A stretch of 6,603 bases of DNA, taken from Flavobacterium psychrophilum (GTDB lineage Bacteria > Bacteroidota > Bacteroidia > Flavobacteriales > Flavobacteriaceae). The DNA lies in the NCBI GenBank assembly GCA_022729635.1, contig DZAU01000029.1, positions 18,696 to 25,298 of the forward strand, given 5' to 3'. A program made the translations under genes and the position numbers. Below the pieces are notes generated by a model that saw only the letters and a program-made list of their open reading frames with translations, was not told where the DNA came from and made no database searches. Positions 1 to 5,383 of the stretch are shown piece by piece (positions within the stretch are counted from its first letter, which is position 1; each line of letters starts with the position of its first letter).

Positions 1-179
1 GTTTCAGATTTCACTTCACCTGCCAAGACAACTAATCCTGTAGTTACCAAAGTTTCGCAAGCTACTTTTGACTCAGGGTCAAAGGCCAAAAAATTATCGA
101 TTAATGCGTCTGAAATTTGATCAGCTACTTTGTCTGGATGTCCTTCGCTCACAGACTCTGACGTAAATAAATAAGCCAT
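1..179 (-). CDS. metK: S-adenosylmethionine synthetase, N-terminal 59 codons (cut by window edge)
   Basis: MetK makes SAM from methionine and ATP in the cytoplasm. The minus strand reads from an ATG at 179 as [20 protein letters not shown], continuing through [28 protein letters not shown] to the window edge. The [11 protein letters not shown] signature, whose His lies in the ATP/methionine site, and the start of the acidic DALID segment are diagnostic of MetK. The start is fixed by the near-universal FTSESV N-terminus. The rest of the gene, normally about 415-420 codons, lies outside the window. It is transcribed away from the methionine-biosynthesis genes on the plus strand, and its leader holds a SAM-II-like aptamer, which suggests feedback by its own product. 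Identity is very secure; completeness cannot be judged. Confidence 0.97.
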   Translation of the reverse strand, partial: MAYLFTSESVSEGHPDKVADQISDALIDNFLAFDPESKVACETLVTTGLVVLAGEVKSE

Positions 180-245
180 AATTAAAATTATTTATTAATT
201 TAAAATTTGATTATCAAGAAAAAAATTTGGAATTGCAAACGAAAA

Positions 246-267
246 CTAAAGAGGATACCTGCTTTAG
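246..267 (-). terminator. Hairpin overlapping the 3' strand of the SAM-II aptamer (possible expression platform)
   Basis: On the minus strand CTAAAGCAGG (267-258) pairs with CCTCTTTAG (254-246) across a TAT loop, with one bulged C. This gives nine pairs followed by TTTT (245-242). The 5' arm is the same segment that must form the SAM-II pseudoknot, so the two structures exclude each other. The T-run is short, so termination may be weak. Confidence 0.45.
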
Positions 268-307
268 CTTTTTTTAATGAGGTTGCAATCAGTTCAAATT
301 ATTCCTC
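258..307 (-). promoter_or_regulatory. SAM-II riboswitch aptamer in the metK leader
   Basis: Read on the minus strand, a GAGG strand (307-304) is followed by AATAATTTGAACTGATTGCAA, then a pairing CCTC strand (282-279), an A-rich linker and GCTAAAGCAGG (268-258). This order and spacing follow the SAM-II pseudoknot: P1 stem, loop with an AUUU segment and AUUGCAA, P1 closing strand, A-rich linker, then the near-invariant GCUAAA. Loop CTG can pair with the CAG next to GCTAAA, as the pseudoknot needs. SAM-II is known from proteobacteria and Bacteroidota upstream of methionine and SAM genes, which fits its position about 80 nt before metK. P1 is only 4 bp. The match was made from memory of the consensus, not by a covariance search. 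Confidence 0.78.
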
Positions 308-320
308 TAATATTAGGGTA

Positions 321-328
321 CAAATGTA
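321..328 (-). promoter_or_regulatory. Putative -7 box of the metK promoter
   Basis: The minus strand reads TACATTTG, an exact match to the Bacteroidota -7 consensus TAnnTTTG. A TTC at 348-346, one base off the -33 TTG, lies 17 nt upstream. Transcription would begin near 316, just before the SAM-II aptamer at 307, which is the expected geometry. Confidence 0.5.
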
Positions 329-482
329 TGAAACCATTTTGAATTGAAAATTATTCTTTACTTTTTTTTGAATAATTTATGTTTTATAATAAATGCAAAT
401 AGTTTAAGGGAATGTTTCTAAAACATTATTTCTTTAAATAATATTTGGACAATCAAAATATATGTTGCACATTTGCTAAAGA
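329..482. other. AT-rich intergenic stretch
   Basis: Almost featureless AT-rich DNA with no convincing ORF. The only candidate signal is a possible plus-strand promoter: TTG at 445-447, 20 nt, then CACATTTG at 468-475 (one mismatch to TAnnTTTG). It would start a transcript near 483, just before the 22-codon ORF. Confidence 0.4.
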
Positions 483-493
483 AAACAGAGAAT

Positions 494-562
494 ATGAAAT
501 TTAATGTGTGTATTATGTCGAAAACCACTCAGGAAAAATCCTGCGGGTTGTCTATTGCTTAA
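494..562 (+). CDS. Candidate 22-codon leader peptide or small-RNA unit
   Basis: An ATG at 494 opens a 22-codon ORF ending MSKTTQEKSCGLSIA, with TAA at 560-562; a second in-frame ATG at 515 would give just these last 15 residues. It holds Cys at codons 6 and 17. A strong intrinsic terminator begins 23 nt after the stop, and a small hairpin (CAGGA 530-534 with TCCTG 539-543) lies inside the ORF. This is the layout of a leader-peptide attenuator, but it also fits a non-coding RNA of about 135 nt running from near 483 to 619. No large gene follows the terminator directly, so any attenuated target is unclear. The peptide is not recognised, and coding status rests on layout alone. Confidence 0.35.
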   Translation: MKFNVCIMSKTTQEKSCGLSIA

Positions 563-585
563 ATTTTAAAACAAAAAAATATAGC

Positions 586-619
586 AAAAGCTTCCCGAAA
601 AACGGGGAGCTTTTTTTTT
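586..619 (+). terminator. Strong intrinsic terminator
   Basis: AAAAGCTTCCCG (586-597) pairs with CGGGGAGCTTTT (603-614) over an AAAAA loop, giving 12 pairs with one G-U, followed by an unbroken T-run 611-619. It ends whatever plus-strand transcript carries the 494-562 ORF. Confidence 0.88.
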
Positions 620-643
620 GAAATAACAATAAACCGAAAATAA

Positions 644-733
644 ATGAAGATTTTAATGCAAAAACAAACGAACAATTGCCAAGTCAAATCGATGATTTGT
701 TCAAAATCAGTGTTTTTTACCCGTGTCTGTTGA
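644..733 (+). CDS. Possible 29-codon ORF between two terminators
   Basis: ATG at 644 follows an A-rich leader and opens a 29-codon frame starting MKILMQKQTNNCQVK and ending FFTRVC, with three Cys and TGA at 731-733. An intrinsic terminator starts 30 nt later. Part of the ORF can fold: CAAATC 685-690 with GATTTG 694-699, or GAACAA 670-675 with TTGTTC 697-702. No promoter is evident and the product is not recognised. It may be a chance ORF in an untranslated RNA. It is listed because it is the only candidate content between two terminators. Confidence 0.15.
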   Translation: MKILMQKQTNNCQVKSMICSKSVFFTRVC

Positions 734-762
734 TTCCGAAAGTAAAGTTTATAATACAACTT

Positions 763-798
763 AAAACCCTTTTGGATTCGTGTCTAAAAGGGTTTTTT
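763..798 (+). terminator. Intrinsic terminator
   Basis: AAAACCCTTTT (763-773) pairs perfectly with AAAAGGGTTTT (786-796) over a 12-nt loop, with T's running 793-798. It ends a plus-strand transcript and lies 51 nt before the 69-codon ORF, insulating that ORF from upstream transcription. Confidence 0.85.
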
Positions 799-849
799 AA
801 TTAAAAATAAAAATTAATAAAACTAAAACTAATACTAAAACAAAACATT

Positions 850-1059
850 ATGAAAACATTAAATTATTTTTCAAACAAAATCAGAGCTCTAAAAGAGTTG
901 AAAACACCTAAAAAATCAAGAGATGGAGATAATTCTAATTATGAATTGAATCATACTTTCTATGATGAAAATTTTGAAGAATCATCTACTGATAGTAGAA
1001 CGACAAATATTTTGCTGTCACAAATGTATTCCGTGGAGAATGAAACTCTTTTTATATAA
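850..1059 (+). CDS. Hypothetical 69-aa protein
   Basis: The ATG at 850 follows a long leader of almost only A and T, the usual translation signal in Flavobacterium, and the ORF ends at TAA 1057-1059. The product is not recognised. Its N-terminal third is basic (KIRALKELKTPKKSR, about residues 10-24). The middle and C-terminus are acidic and polar (DENFEESSTDS, about 39-49), and the end is hydrophobic (TLFI). No signal peptide, membrane segment, Cys or double-Gly leader site is visible. It has terminators on both sides (763-798 and about 1092-1139), so it looks like its own unit, not part of the met operon. The protein-like composition and flanking signals favour a real small gene, but chance is not excluded. 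Confidence 0.5.
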   Translation: MKTLNYFSNKIRALKELKTPKKSRDGDNSNYELNHTFYDENFEESSTDSRTTNILLSQMYSVENETLFI

Positions 1060-1091
1060 AAATGAGAAGGGTTGAATTAACGAAATATTAA

Positions 1092-1139
1092 ATCAGCAAC
1101 AGTTTGAGTCTTTTTTTAAGCTCTTTCGGTTGCTGTTAT
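1092..1139 (+). terminator. Probable terminator after the 69-aa ORF
   Basis: CAGCAAC (1094-1100) pairs with GTTGCTG (1129-1135), with a weaker inner GAG/CTC helix (1106-1108 with 1121-1123), and is followed by TTATTTT. The loop is long and holds a T7 tract. It lies 32 nt after the stop of the small ORF and separates it from the met operon promoter. It is weaker than the two upstream terminators. Confidence 0.5.
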
Positions 1140-1178
1140 TTTCGCATATAAATAAAAACCTTCCGATATATAATTTGG

Positions 1179-1205
1179 TTGTTAAAAAAATTAGTGGTTA
1201 ATTTG
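1179..1205 (+). promoter_or_regulatory. Putative promoter of the SAM-I/metX-thrA operon
   Basis: TTG at 1179-1181 and TTAATTTG at 1198-1205 are 16 nt apart. The second box is one mismatch from the Bacteroidota -7 consensus TAnnTTTG. A start near 1210 would lie about 25 nt before the SAM-I aptamer. The spacing is slightly short. Confidence 0.42.
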
Positions 1206-1233
1206 TGCCTTTAAGTTCACAAACGTATTGAAA

Positions 1234-1336
1234 TGTTATAAAGAAAGCCCGAGGGAATAGACCCAATGAAAGCTTAGCAACCTCCGCCGTGTCGGAAAGG
1301 TGCTGCATTCTATCCGCCGCGGCGGAAAAGATAACA
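1234..1336 (+). promoter_or_regulatory. SAM-I riboswitch (S-box) upstream of the metX-thrA fusion
   Basis: P1 is TGTTAT (1234-1239) with ATAACA (1331-1336). Inside it come GAGGGA (1251-1256), ACCCAATGAAAGC (matching the conserved GGCCCnAUGAAAC region) and GCAACC at 1277-1282. P3 is ACCTCCG with CGGAAAGGT, then GGTGCTGCATTC matches the conserved GGUGCUAAUUCC junction. P4 is a palindromic GC stem at 1313-1326, and AAAGATAACA closes P1. Order and spacing fit the SAM-I class well. It should reduce expression of the fusion gene, and perhaps of the whole met operon, when SAM is high. P3 and P4 carry unusual, nearly identical GC palindromes. Confidence 0.92.
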
Positions 1337-1409
1337 ACAAGAATAGACCAAATTTACCGCTGGCTTTCTTTCTAATATTTCCAAATACAAATCAAAAATT
1401 ATAAAAGAT
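1337..1409 (+). promoter_or_regulatory. Candidate expression platform of the SAM-I riboswitch
   Basis: GGCTTTCTTT (1362-1371) is a perfect 10-nt complement of AAAGAAAGCC (1240-1249), which lies just inside P1. That helix crosses P1, so it should compete with the SAM-bound fold. GAATAGACC (1341-1349) repeats nine bases of the aptamer (1255-1263). No classical terminator follows and no Shine-Dalgarno site precedes the TTG start, so the output mechanism is not clear. Confidence 0.5.
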
Positions 1410-4400
1410 TTGAAATTGGAAAATAAATTATCCCATATTAGTTTACAAAATTTCACTACCGAAAGTGGTGTGGTTTGCCCATTAATTAATTTAAGTTATC
1501 AAACTTTTGGTCCTGAAATAAATTCGGCACCCATTGTTTTGGTCAATCATGCCTTAACGGGAAACTCCTGTGTTATTGGTGAAAACGGATGGTGGAACGA
1601 CTTAATTGGTGTCGATAAAACAATCGACATCCGAAAATATACCATACTATCTTTTAACGTTCCCGGAAACGGTTTCGACGGAAAAATAATTGATAATTAC
1701 CTCGATTTTAATACCAGGGATATCGCCAGACTGTTTATAGAAGGCATCAAATATCTTAAAATAAAACAACTATTTGCGCTTATCGGAGGTTCAGTAGGTG
1801 GCGGAATTGCTTGGGAAATGGTGGCTCTTGAACCAAAATTAACCCAGAATTTAATTCCCATTGCTTCCGATTGGAAATCGACAGATTGGCTGATAGCAAA
1901 TTGTTACTTACAAGAAAAAATATTAAACAATTCTTCAAAACCCATCGAAGATGCCCGTATTCACGCGATGATGTGTTATAGAACGCCCGAATCTTTCAAA
2001 GAAAAATTTCAAAGAAATGCAACAGAATCTTTGGGTTCATTTGAAGTCGAAAGTTGGTTGAATCATCACGGCGAGAAATTGCAAAAAAGGTTTCAGCTTT
2101 CGGCATACAAAATGATGAATCAGTTGCTAAAAACCATCGATATTACCAGAGGAAGAAAGTCGTTCGAAAGTATAATTTCTGAAGTCGATGCGAATATTTA
2201 TATCATCGGAATCAATTCGGATTTGTTTTTTACTGCCATTGAAAATAGGGAAACCTACCACGAAATTAAGAAATTCAAAAACAATGTGTTTTATAGCGAA
2301 ATTGATTCACAACACGGTCACGACGCTTTTTTAATGGAATACGATCAATTAAATAATTTGCTGGATGTTGTTTTTAAAAACAAAAAAAACAGAATGAAAA
2401 TATTAAAATTTGGCGGAAAATCATTAGCTAACGGTGAAGGAATAAACAAAGTTTTAGACCTAATTATCGATAAAAAAAGCAAAGGCGAAAACATTGCCGT
2501 TGTGGTTTCGGCAAGAGGAAACGCTACCGATGAACTCGAAGATATCTTGACCATTGCCACAAAAAACGGAAATTACAAACCTTTACTTGAAAGTTTCAAA
2601 ACCTATCAACAAGACGATTACAATGGAGTTGATTTGTCTGAAGAATTTGAAAAATTAGACAAACTTTTTGAAGGCGTAAGTTTGATTGGCGATTATAGCG
2701 AAAAAATTAAAGACCAAGTGTTGTCGCAAGGCGAAGTGATTTCGGCAAAAACCATAACTTTTATTTTAAATGAAAAAGGAATAAAAGCCCAATTTGCGGA
2801 TACACGCACCTTGATAAAAACCGATTCTAAATTTGGAGATGCCCAACCTTTGGAACAAATTTCAAAGAAAAATATAGTTGACTATTTCAAAAAAAATACC
2901 GACAAAGTCATTATTATAACAGGTTTTATTGGTTCGAATGAACTTAACGAAACAACCACTTTGGGCAGAAATGGAAGCAACTATTCAGCTTCATTAATTG
3001 CAAATTATGTCGATGCCGAGGAATTGCAAAATTACACTCACGTTGACGGGATTTACACAGCCAACCCAGATTTAGTTCCAGATGCCAAGAAAATTGACCA
3101 TTTGTCGTTTAATGAAGCCAACGAATTGGCAAATTTTGGAGCCACAATTTTGCACGCCAAAACCATAATTCCGCTTTTGGAAAAAAATATTCCACTTCGA
3201 ATTTTAAACACTTTCAACTACGAAAATCAAGGAACTTTAATCACGTCCAACTCGAATAAGGAAGGAATCAAAACGCTTTCTGTTCTTGAAAATGTGGCAT
3301 TGGTCAATCTCGAAGGAAGAGGATTGCTAGGAAAAACAGGGGTCGACGCCCGAATTTTCAGGGTTATGGGCGACAACAATATTAGCGTAAGTATCATTTC
3401 GCAAGGTTCTTCTGAACGAGGAATTGGTCTTGTTGTTGCTGCCGATAAAGCGACCAAAGCAATGATTGAACTCGAGAAAGAATTCGAAAATGATTTTTAT
3501 TCTAAAGATGTGAATAGAATTTCGGTAACCGATGATGTTTCGGTGATTTCAATTATTGGTCAGGATTTAAGTACTTTTCACAAACCGTACACTGCTTTAA
3601 TCAAAAATAAAATTATTCCAATACTTTTCAATAATACAGTTACAGGAAAAAATGTGAGCTTGGTGGTAAAAAAATCCGAATTGCACCGCGCTTTGAACGT
3701 AATTCACGGAGAGATTTTTGGCGTTTCAAAGAAAATAAACATTGCCATTTTTGGTCACGGATTAGTGGGAGGAACTTTAATTAATCAAATTTTAGAATCG
3801 GCCGCCAGCATCGAAAAACGAAAAGATATTAAACTGAATGTTTTTGCAATTGCCAATTCAAAAAAATTGCTTTTGAACAAAAACGGCGTGTCACAAAACT
3901 GGAGAAATGAGATTCAAAACAACGGATTCTCTTATACAATTGATGACGTTATTGCTTTCGCCAATGAAAATCACCTTGAGAATTTGATTGCCATTGACAA
4001 TACGGCAAGCGCTTCATTTGTGGGAAATTATGTAAAATTAGCCGAAAGTAGTTTCGATTTGATTTCTTCCAATAAAGTGGCGAATACTTTGAGTTATAAA
4101 TTTTACAAAGACTTGCGAAAAGTATTGGCTGACAATCAGAAGTCTTATTTGTATGAAACCAATGTTGGCGCAGGATTGCCGTTAATTGACACCATAAAAT
4201 TATTGCATCTTTCTGGCGAAAATATTACGAAAATCAAAGGAGTTTTCTCCGGAACTTTGAGCTATTTATTCAATAATTTTTCAGCAAAAGACGTTCCTTT
4301 TAGCGAAATTCTGAAAGAAGCTATCGACAACGGTTACACCGAACCCGATCCAAGAGAAGATTTATGTGGTAACGATGTGGGCAGAAAATTGCTAATTTTG

Positions 4401-4805
4401 GCAAGAGAACTAGATTTGCAAAACGAATTTGAGGAAATCAGCATTCATAACCTGATTCCGGAATATTTGCGTGAAGGAAATGTTTCTGATTTCTTGAATA
4501 AATTAAAAGAATTTGATCCAATTTATGCCAAAATAAAGTCAGCACAAAAACCCAATCACGTTTTGAGATACATAGGCGAATTGTCAGGCGATTTACAAAA
4601 TGACAAAGGAAACTTGGAAGTAAAATTAGTTTCCGTACCTTCGGATACCGCTTTGGGCGGATTGAAAGGTTCGGATTCTTTCTTCGAAATTTACACCGAA
4701 TCGTATGGCGATAGACCAATTGTAATACAAGGCGCCGGTGCAGGATCGGCAGTGACAGCAAGAGGCGTTTTTGGAGATATTTTGAGATTGTCGGAGAAAG
4801 GATAA
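1410..4805 (+). CDS. Trifunctional fusion: homoserine O-acyltransferase (MetX-type) / aspartokinase / homoserine dehydrogenase
   Basis: The ORF runs 1131 codons unbroken. Residues 1-328 are an alpha/beta-hydrolase homoserine acyltransferase: NHALTGN (46-52), nucleophile elbow GGSVGG with Ser128, then Asp271 (NSDLFF) and His304 (GHDAF). Residues 329-1131 are a full ThrA: aspartokinase start KFGGKS (333-338) and TTTLGRNGSNYSA (515-527), ACT regulatory region about 626-770, NAD(P) loop GHGLVG (782-787), and homoserine dehydrogenase signature EPDPREDLCGNDVGRKL with Asp989 and Lys993. The three activities phosphorylate aspartate, make homoserine and acylate it. The start is TTG at 1410 (TTG at 1416 also possible); no in-frame ATG occurs before residue 137, and this start fits the usual N-terminus of the family. 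Met329 sits exactly where a separate ThrA would begin, so two proteins by internal initiation are possible. Acetyl versus succinyl donor is not decided here. Confidence 0.93.
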   Translation: MKLENKLSHISLQNFTTESGVVCPLINLSYQTFGPEINSAPIVLVNHALTGNSCVIGENGWWNDLIGVDKTIDIRKYTILSFNVPGNGFDGKIIDNYLDFNTRDIARLFIEGIKYLKIKQLFALIGGSVGGGIAWEMVALEPKLTQNLIPIASDWKSTDWLIANCYLQEKILNNSSKPIEDARIHAMMCYRTPESFKEKFQRNATESLGSFEVESWLNHHGEKLQKRFQLSAYKMMNQLLKTIDITRGRKSFESIISEVDANIYIIGINSDLFFTAIENRETYHEIKKFKNNVFYSEIDSQHGHDAFLMEYDQLNNLLDVVFKNKKNRMKILKFGGKSLANGEGINKVLDLIIDKKSKGENIAVVVSARGNATDELEDILTIATKNGNYKPLLESFKTYQQDDYNGVDLSEEFEKLDKLFEGVSLIGDYSEKIKDQVLSQGEVISAKTITFILNEKGIKAQFADTRTLIKTDSKFGDAQPLEQISKKNIVDYFKKNTDKVIIITGFIGSNELNETTTLGRNGSNYSASLIANYVDAEELQNYTHVDGIYTANPDLVPDAKKIDHLSFNEANELANFGATILHAKTIIPLLEKNIPLRILNTFNYENQGTLITSNSNKEGIKTLSVLENVALVNLEGRGLLGKTGVDARIFRVMGDNNISVSIISQGSSERGIGLVVAADKATKAMIELEKEFENDFYSKDVNRISVTDDVSVISIIGQDLSTFHKPYTALIKNKIIPILFNNTVTGKNVSLVVKKSELHRALNVIHGEIFGVSKKINIAIFGHGLVGGTLINQILESAASIEKRKDIKLNVFAIANSKKLLLNKNGVSQNWRNEIQNNGFSYTIDDVIAFANENHLENLIAIDNTASASFVGNYVKLAESSFDLISSNKVANTLSYKFYKDLRKVLADNQKSYLYETNVGAGLPLIDTIKLLHLSGENITKIKGVFSGTLSYLFNNFSAKDVPFSEILKEAIDNGYTEPDPREDLCGNDVGRKLLILARELDLQNEFEEISIHNLIPEYLREGNVSDFLNKLKEFDPIYAKIKSAQKPNHVLRYIGELSGDLQNDKGNLEVKLVSVPSDTALGGLKGSDSFFEIYTESYGDRPIVIQGAGAGSAVTARGVFGDILRLSEKG

Positions 4806-4832
4806 AGCCCCCTAACCCCCGAAGGGGGAATT
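4806..4832. repeat. C/G-rich intergenic hairpin repeat
   Basis: Just after the fusion-gene stop, CCCCC (4808-4812), TAA, CCCCC (4816-4820), GAA and GGGGG (4824-4828) form a hairpin in which either C-tract can pair with the G-tract. It stands out in AT-rich DNA and resembles short intergenic repeats seen in many copies in Flavobacterium genomes, from general recollection. No T-run follows, so it is not a standard terminator, though it may stabilise the mRNA end. Confidence 0.65.
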
Positions 4833-4910
4833 GTTGGAAAGGAATATTGGAATAAAAATAAAAAATAGCAATAAAACAGTAATTTATAAAAAGACTAACC
4901 TCCAGTCACG

Positions 4911-4945
4911 GCTCCCTCCCCATCGGGGAGGGTTGGGGAGGGGCT
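4911..4945. repeat. C/G-rich hairpin repeat abutting the osmC start
   Basis: CCCTCCCC (4914-4921) pairs perfectly with GGGGAGGG (4925-4932) over a 3-nt loop. A second identical GGGGAGGG follows at 4935-4942 and can pair instead. The second copy holds GGAGG (4937-4941), 7 nt before the osmC ATG, so the repeat itself supplies a Shine-Dalgarno-like site. It resembles dispersed flavobacterial intergenic repeats. Confidence 0.65.
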
Positions 4946-4948
4946 ACT

Positions 4949-5383
4949 ATGAAAATAACATTAACCAGAGTAAACGAAAACTTCCACTTCGAATTAAAAA
5001 ACGAGCGTGGACACATAGTAAACGTCGATGCCAGACCTGATTTTGGTGGCAATGATATGGGACCAAGTCCAATGGAATTACTCCTAATGGGAGTTGCTGG
5101 TTGCAGCGGAATCGATATGATTTCGATTCTAAAGAAGCAACGTCAGGAAATCACTTCTTTCAAAGCCGAAGTTGAAGGCGAACGAGTGCAAGTGGGCGAA
5201 GCAAAACCTTTCAAAGATATTTACGTGGTTTTTTATTTGGAAGGAAATATCAAAGAAGATAAAGCCGTAAGAGCGGCACAACTTTCTTTCGAAAAATACT
5301 GTTCGGTTTCCAAAACATTGGAACCAACGGCAACCATACATTATAAAGTAGTTTTGAATGGAGTAGAATTAGCCAAAATCTAA
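4949..5383 (+). CDS. OsmC/Ohr-family protein
   Basis: This 144-aa protein has the normal OsmC-family length. Members are cytoplasmic dimers, many of which reduce organic hydroperoxides through two cysteines. The N-terminal strands are followed by GPSPMELLLMGVAGCSGIDM with Glu43 and Cys52 on the central helix, and the second Cys is Cys118 in SFEKYCSVSKTLEP. Both redox cysteines and the conserved Glu are present. The pattern resembles the YhfA-like OsmC branch more than Ohr, so peroxidase activity is inferred, not certain. The ATG at 4949 starts the conserved fold directly and has an SD-like GGAGG 7 nt upstream. It lies 143 nt after the fusion gene and 41 nt before metZ on the same strand, probably in one operon. 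A link to thiol or sulfide chemistry is a guess from context. Confidence 0.9.
   Translation: MKITLTRVNENFHFELKNERGHIVNVDARPDFGGNDMGPSPMELLLMGVAGCSGIDMISILKKQRQEITSFKAEVEGERVQVGEAKPFKDIYVVFYLEGNIKEDKAVRAAQLSFEKYCSVSKTLEPTATIHYKVVLNGVELAKI

Noticed and set aside
750..755. TATAAT matching the E. coli -10 consensus
   Set aside because: Bacteroidota sigma factors prefer TAnnTTTG; TATAAT arises easily in AT-rich DNA, there is no matching -35, and a terminator begins 8 nt later.
559..759. 66-codon minus-strand ORF
   Set aside because: It reads antisense through a strong plus-strand terminator; the run of Phe/Ile/Lys is what AT-rich noncoding DNA yields, and no family is recognisable.
1410..2393. 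Treating the fusion simply as a sequencing error
   Set aside because: Both halves are intact and in frame over 1131 codons, so an error would have to have removed a stop or frame break exactly at the junction. It remains possible at the A-runs and is kept as a check.
4438..4761. 107-codon minus-strand ORF
   Set aside because: It lies wholly antisense to the conserved homoserine dehydrogenase domain and resembles no family.
4806..4832. Rho-independent terminator after the fusion gene
   Set aside because: The hairpin is strong, but it is followed by AATTGTTGG with no T-run; a dispersed repeat is the better explanation.
4831..5040. 69-codon plus-strand ORF starting at TTG
   Set aside because: It runs through the C/G-rich repeat and into osmC in the wrong frame; its Arg/Pro-rich stretch is translated repeat.
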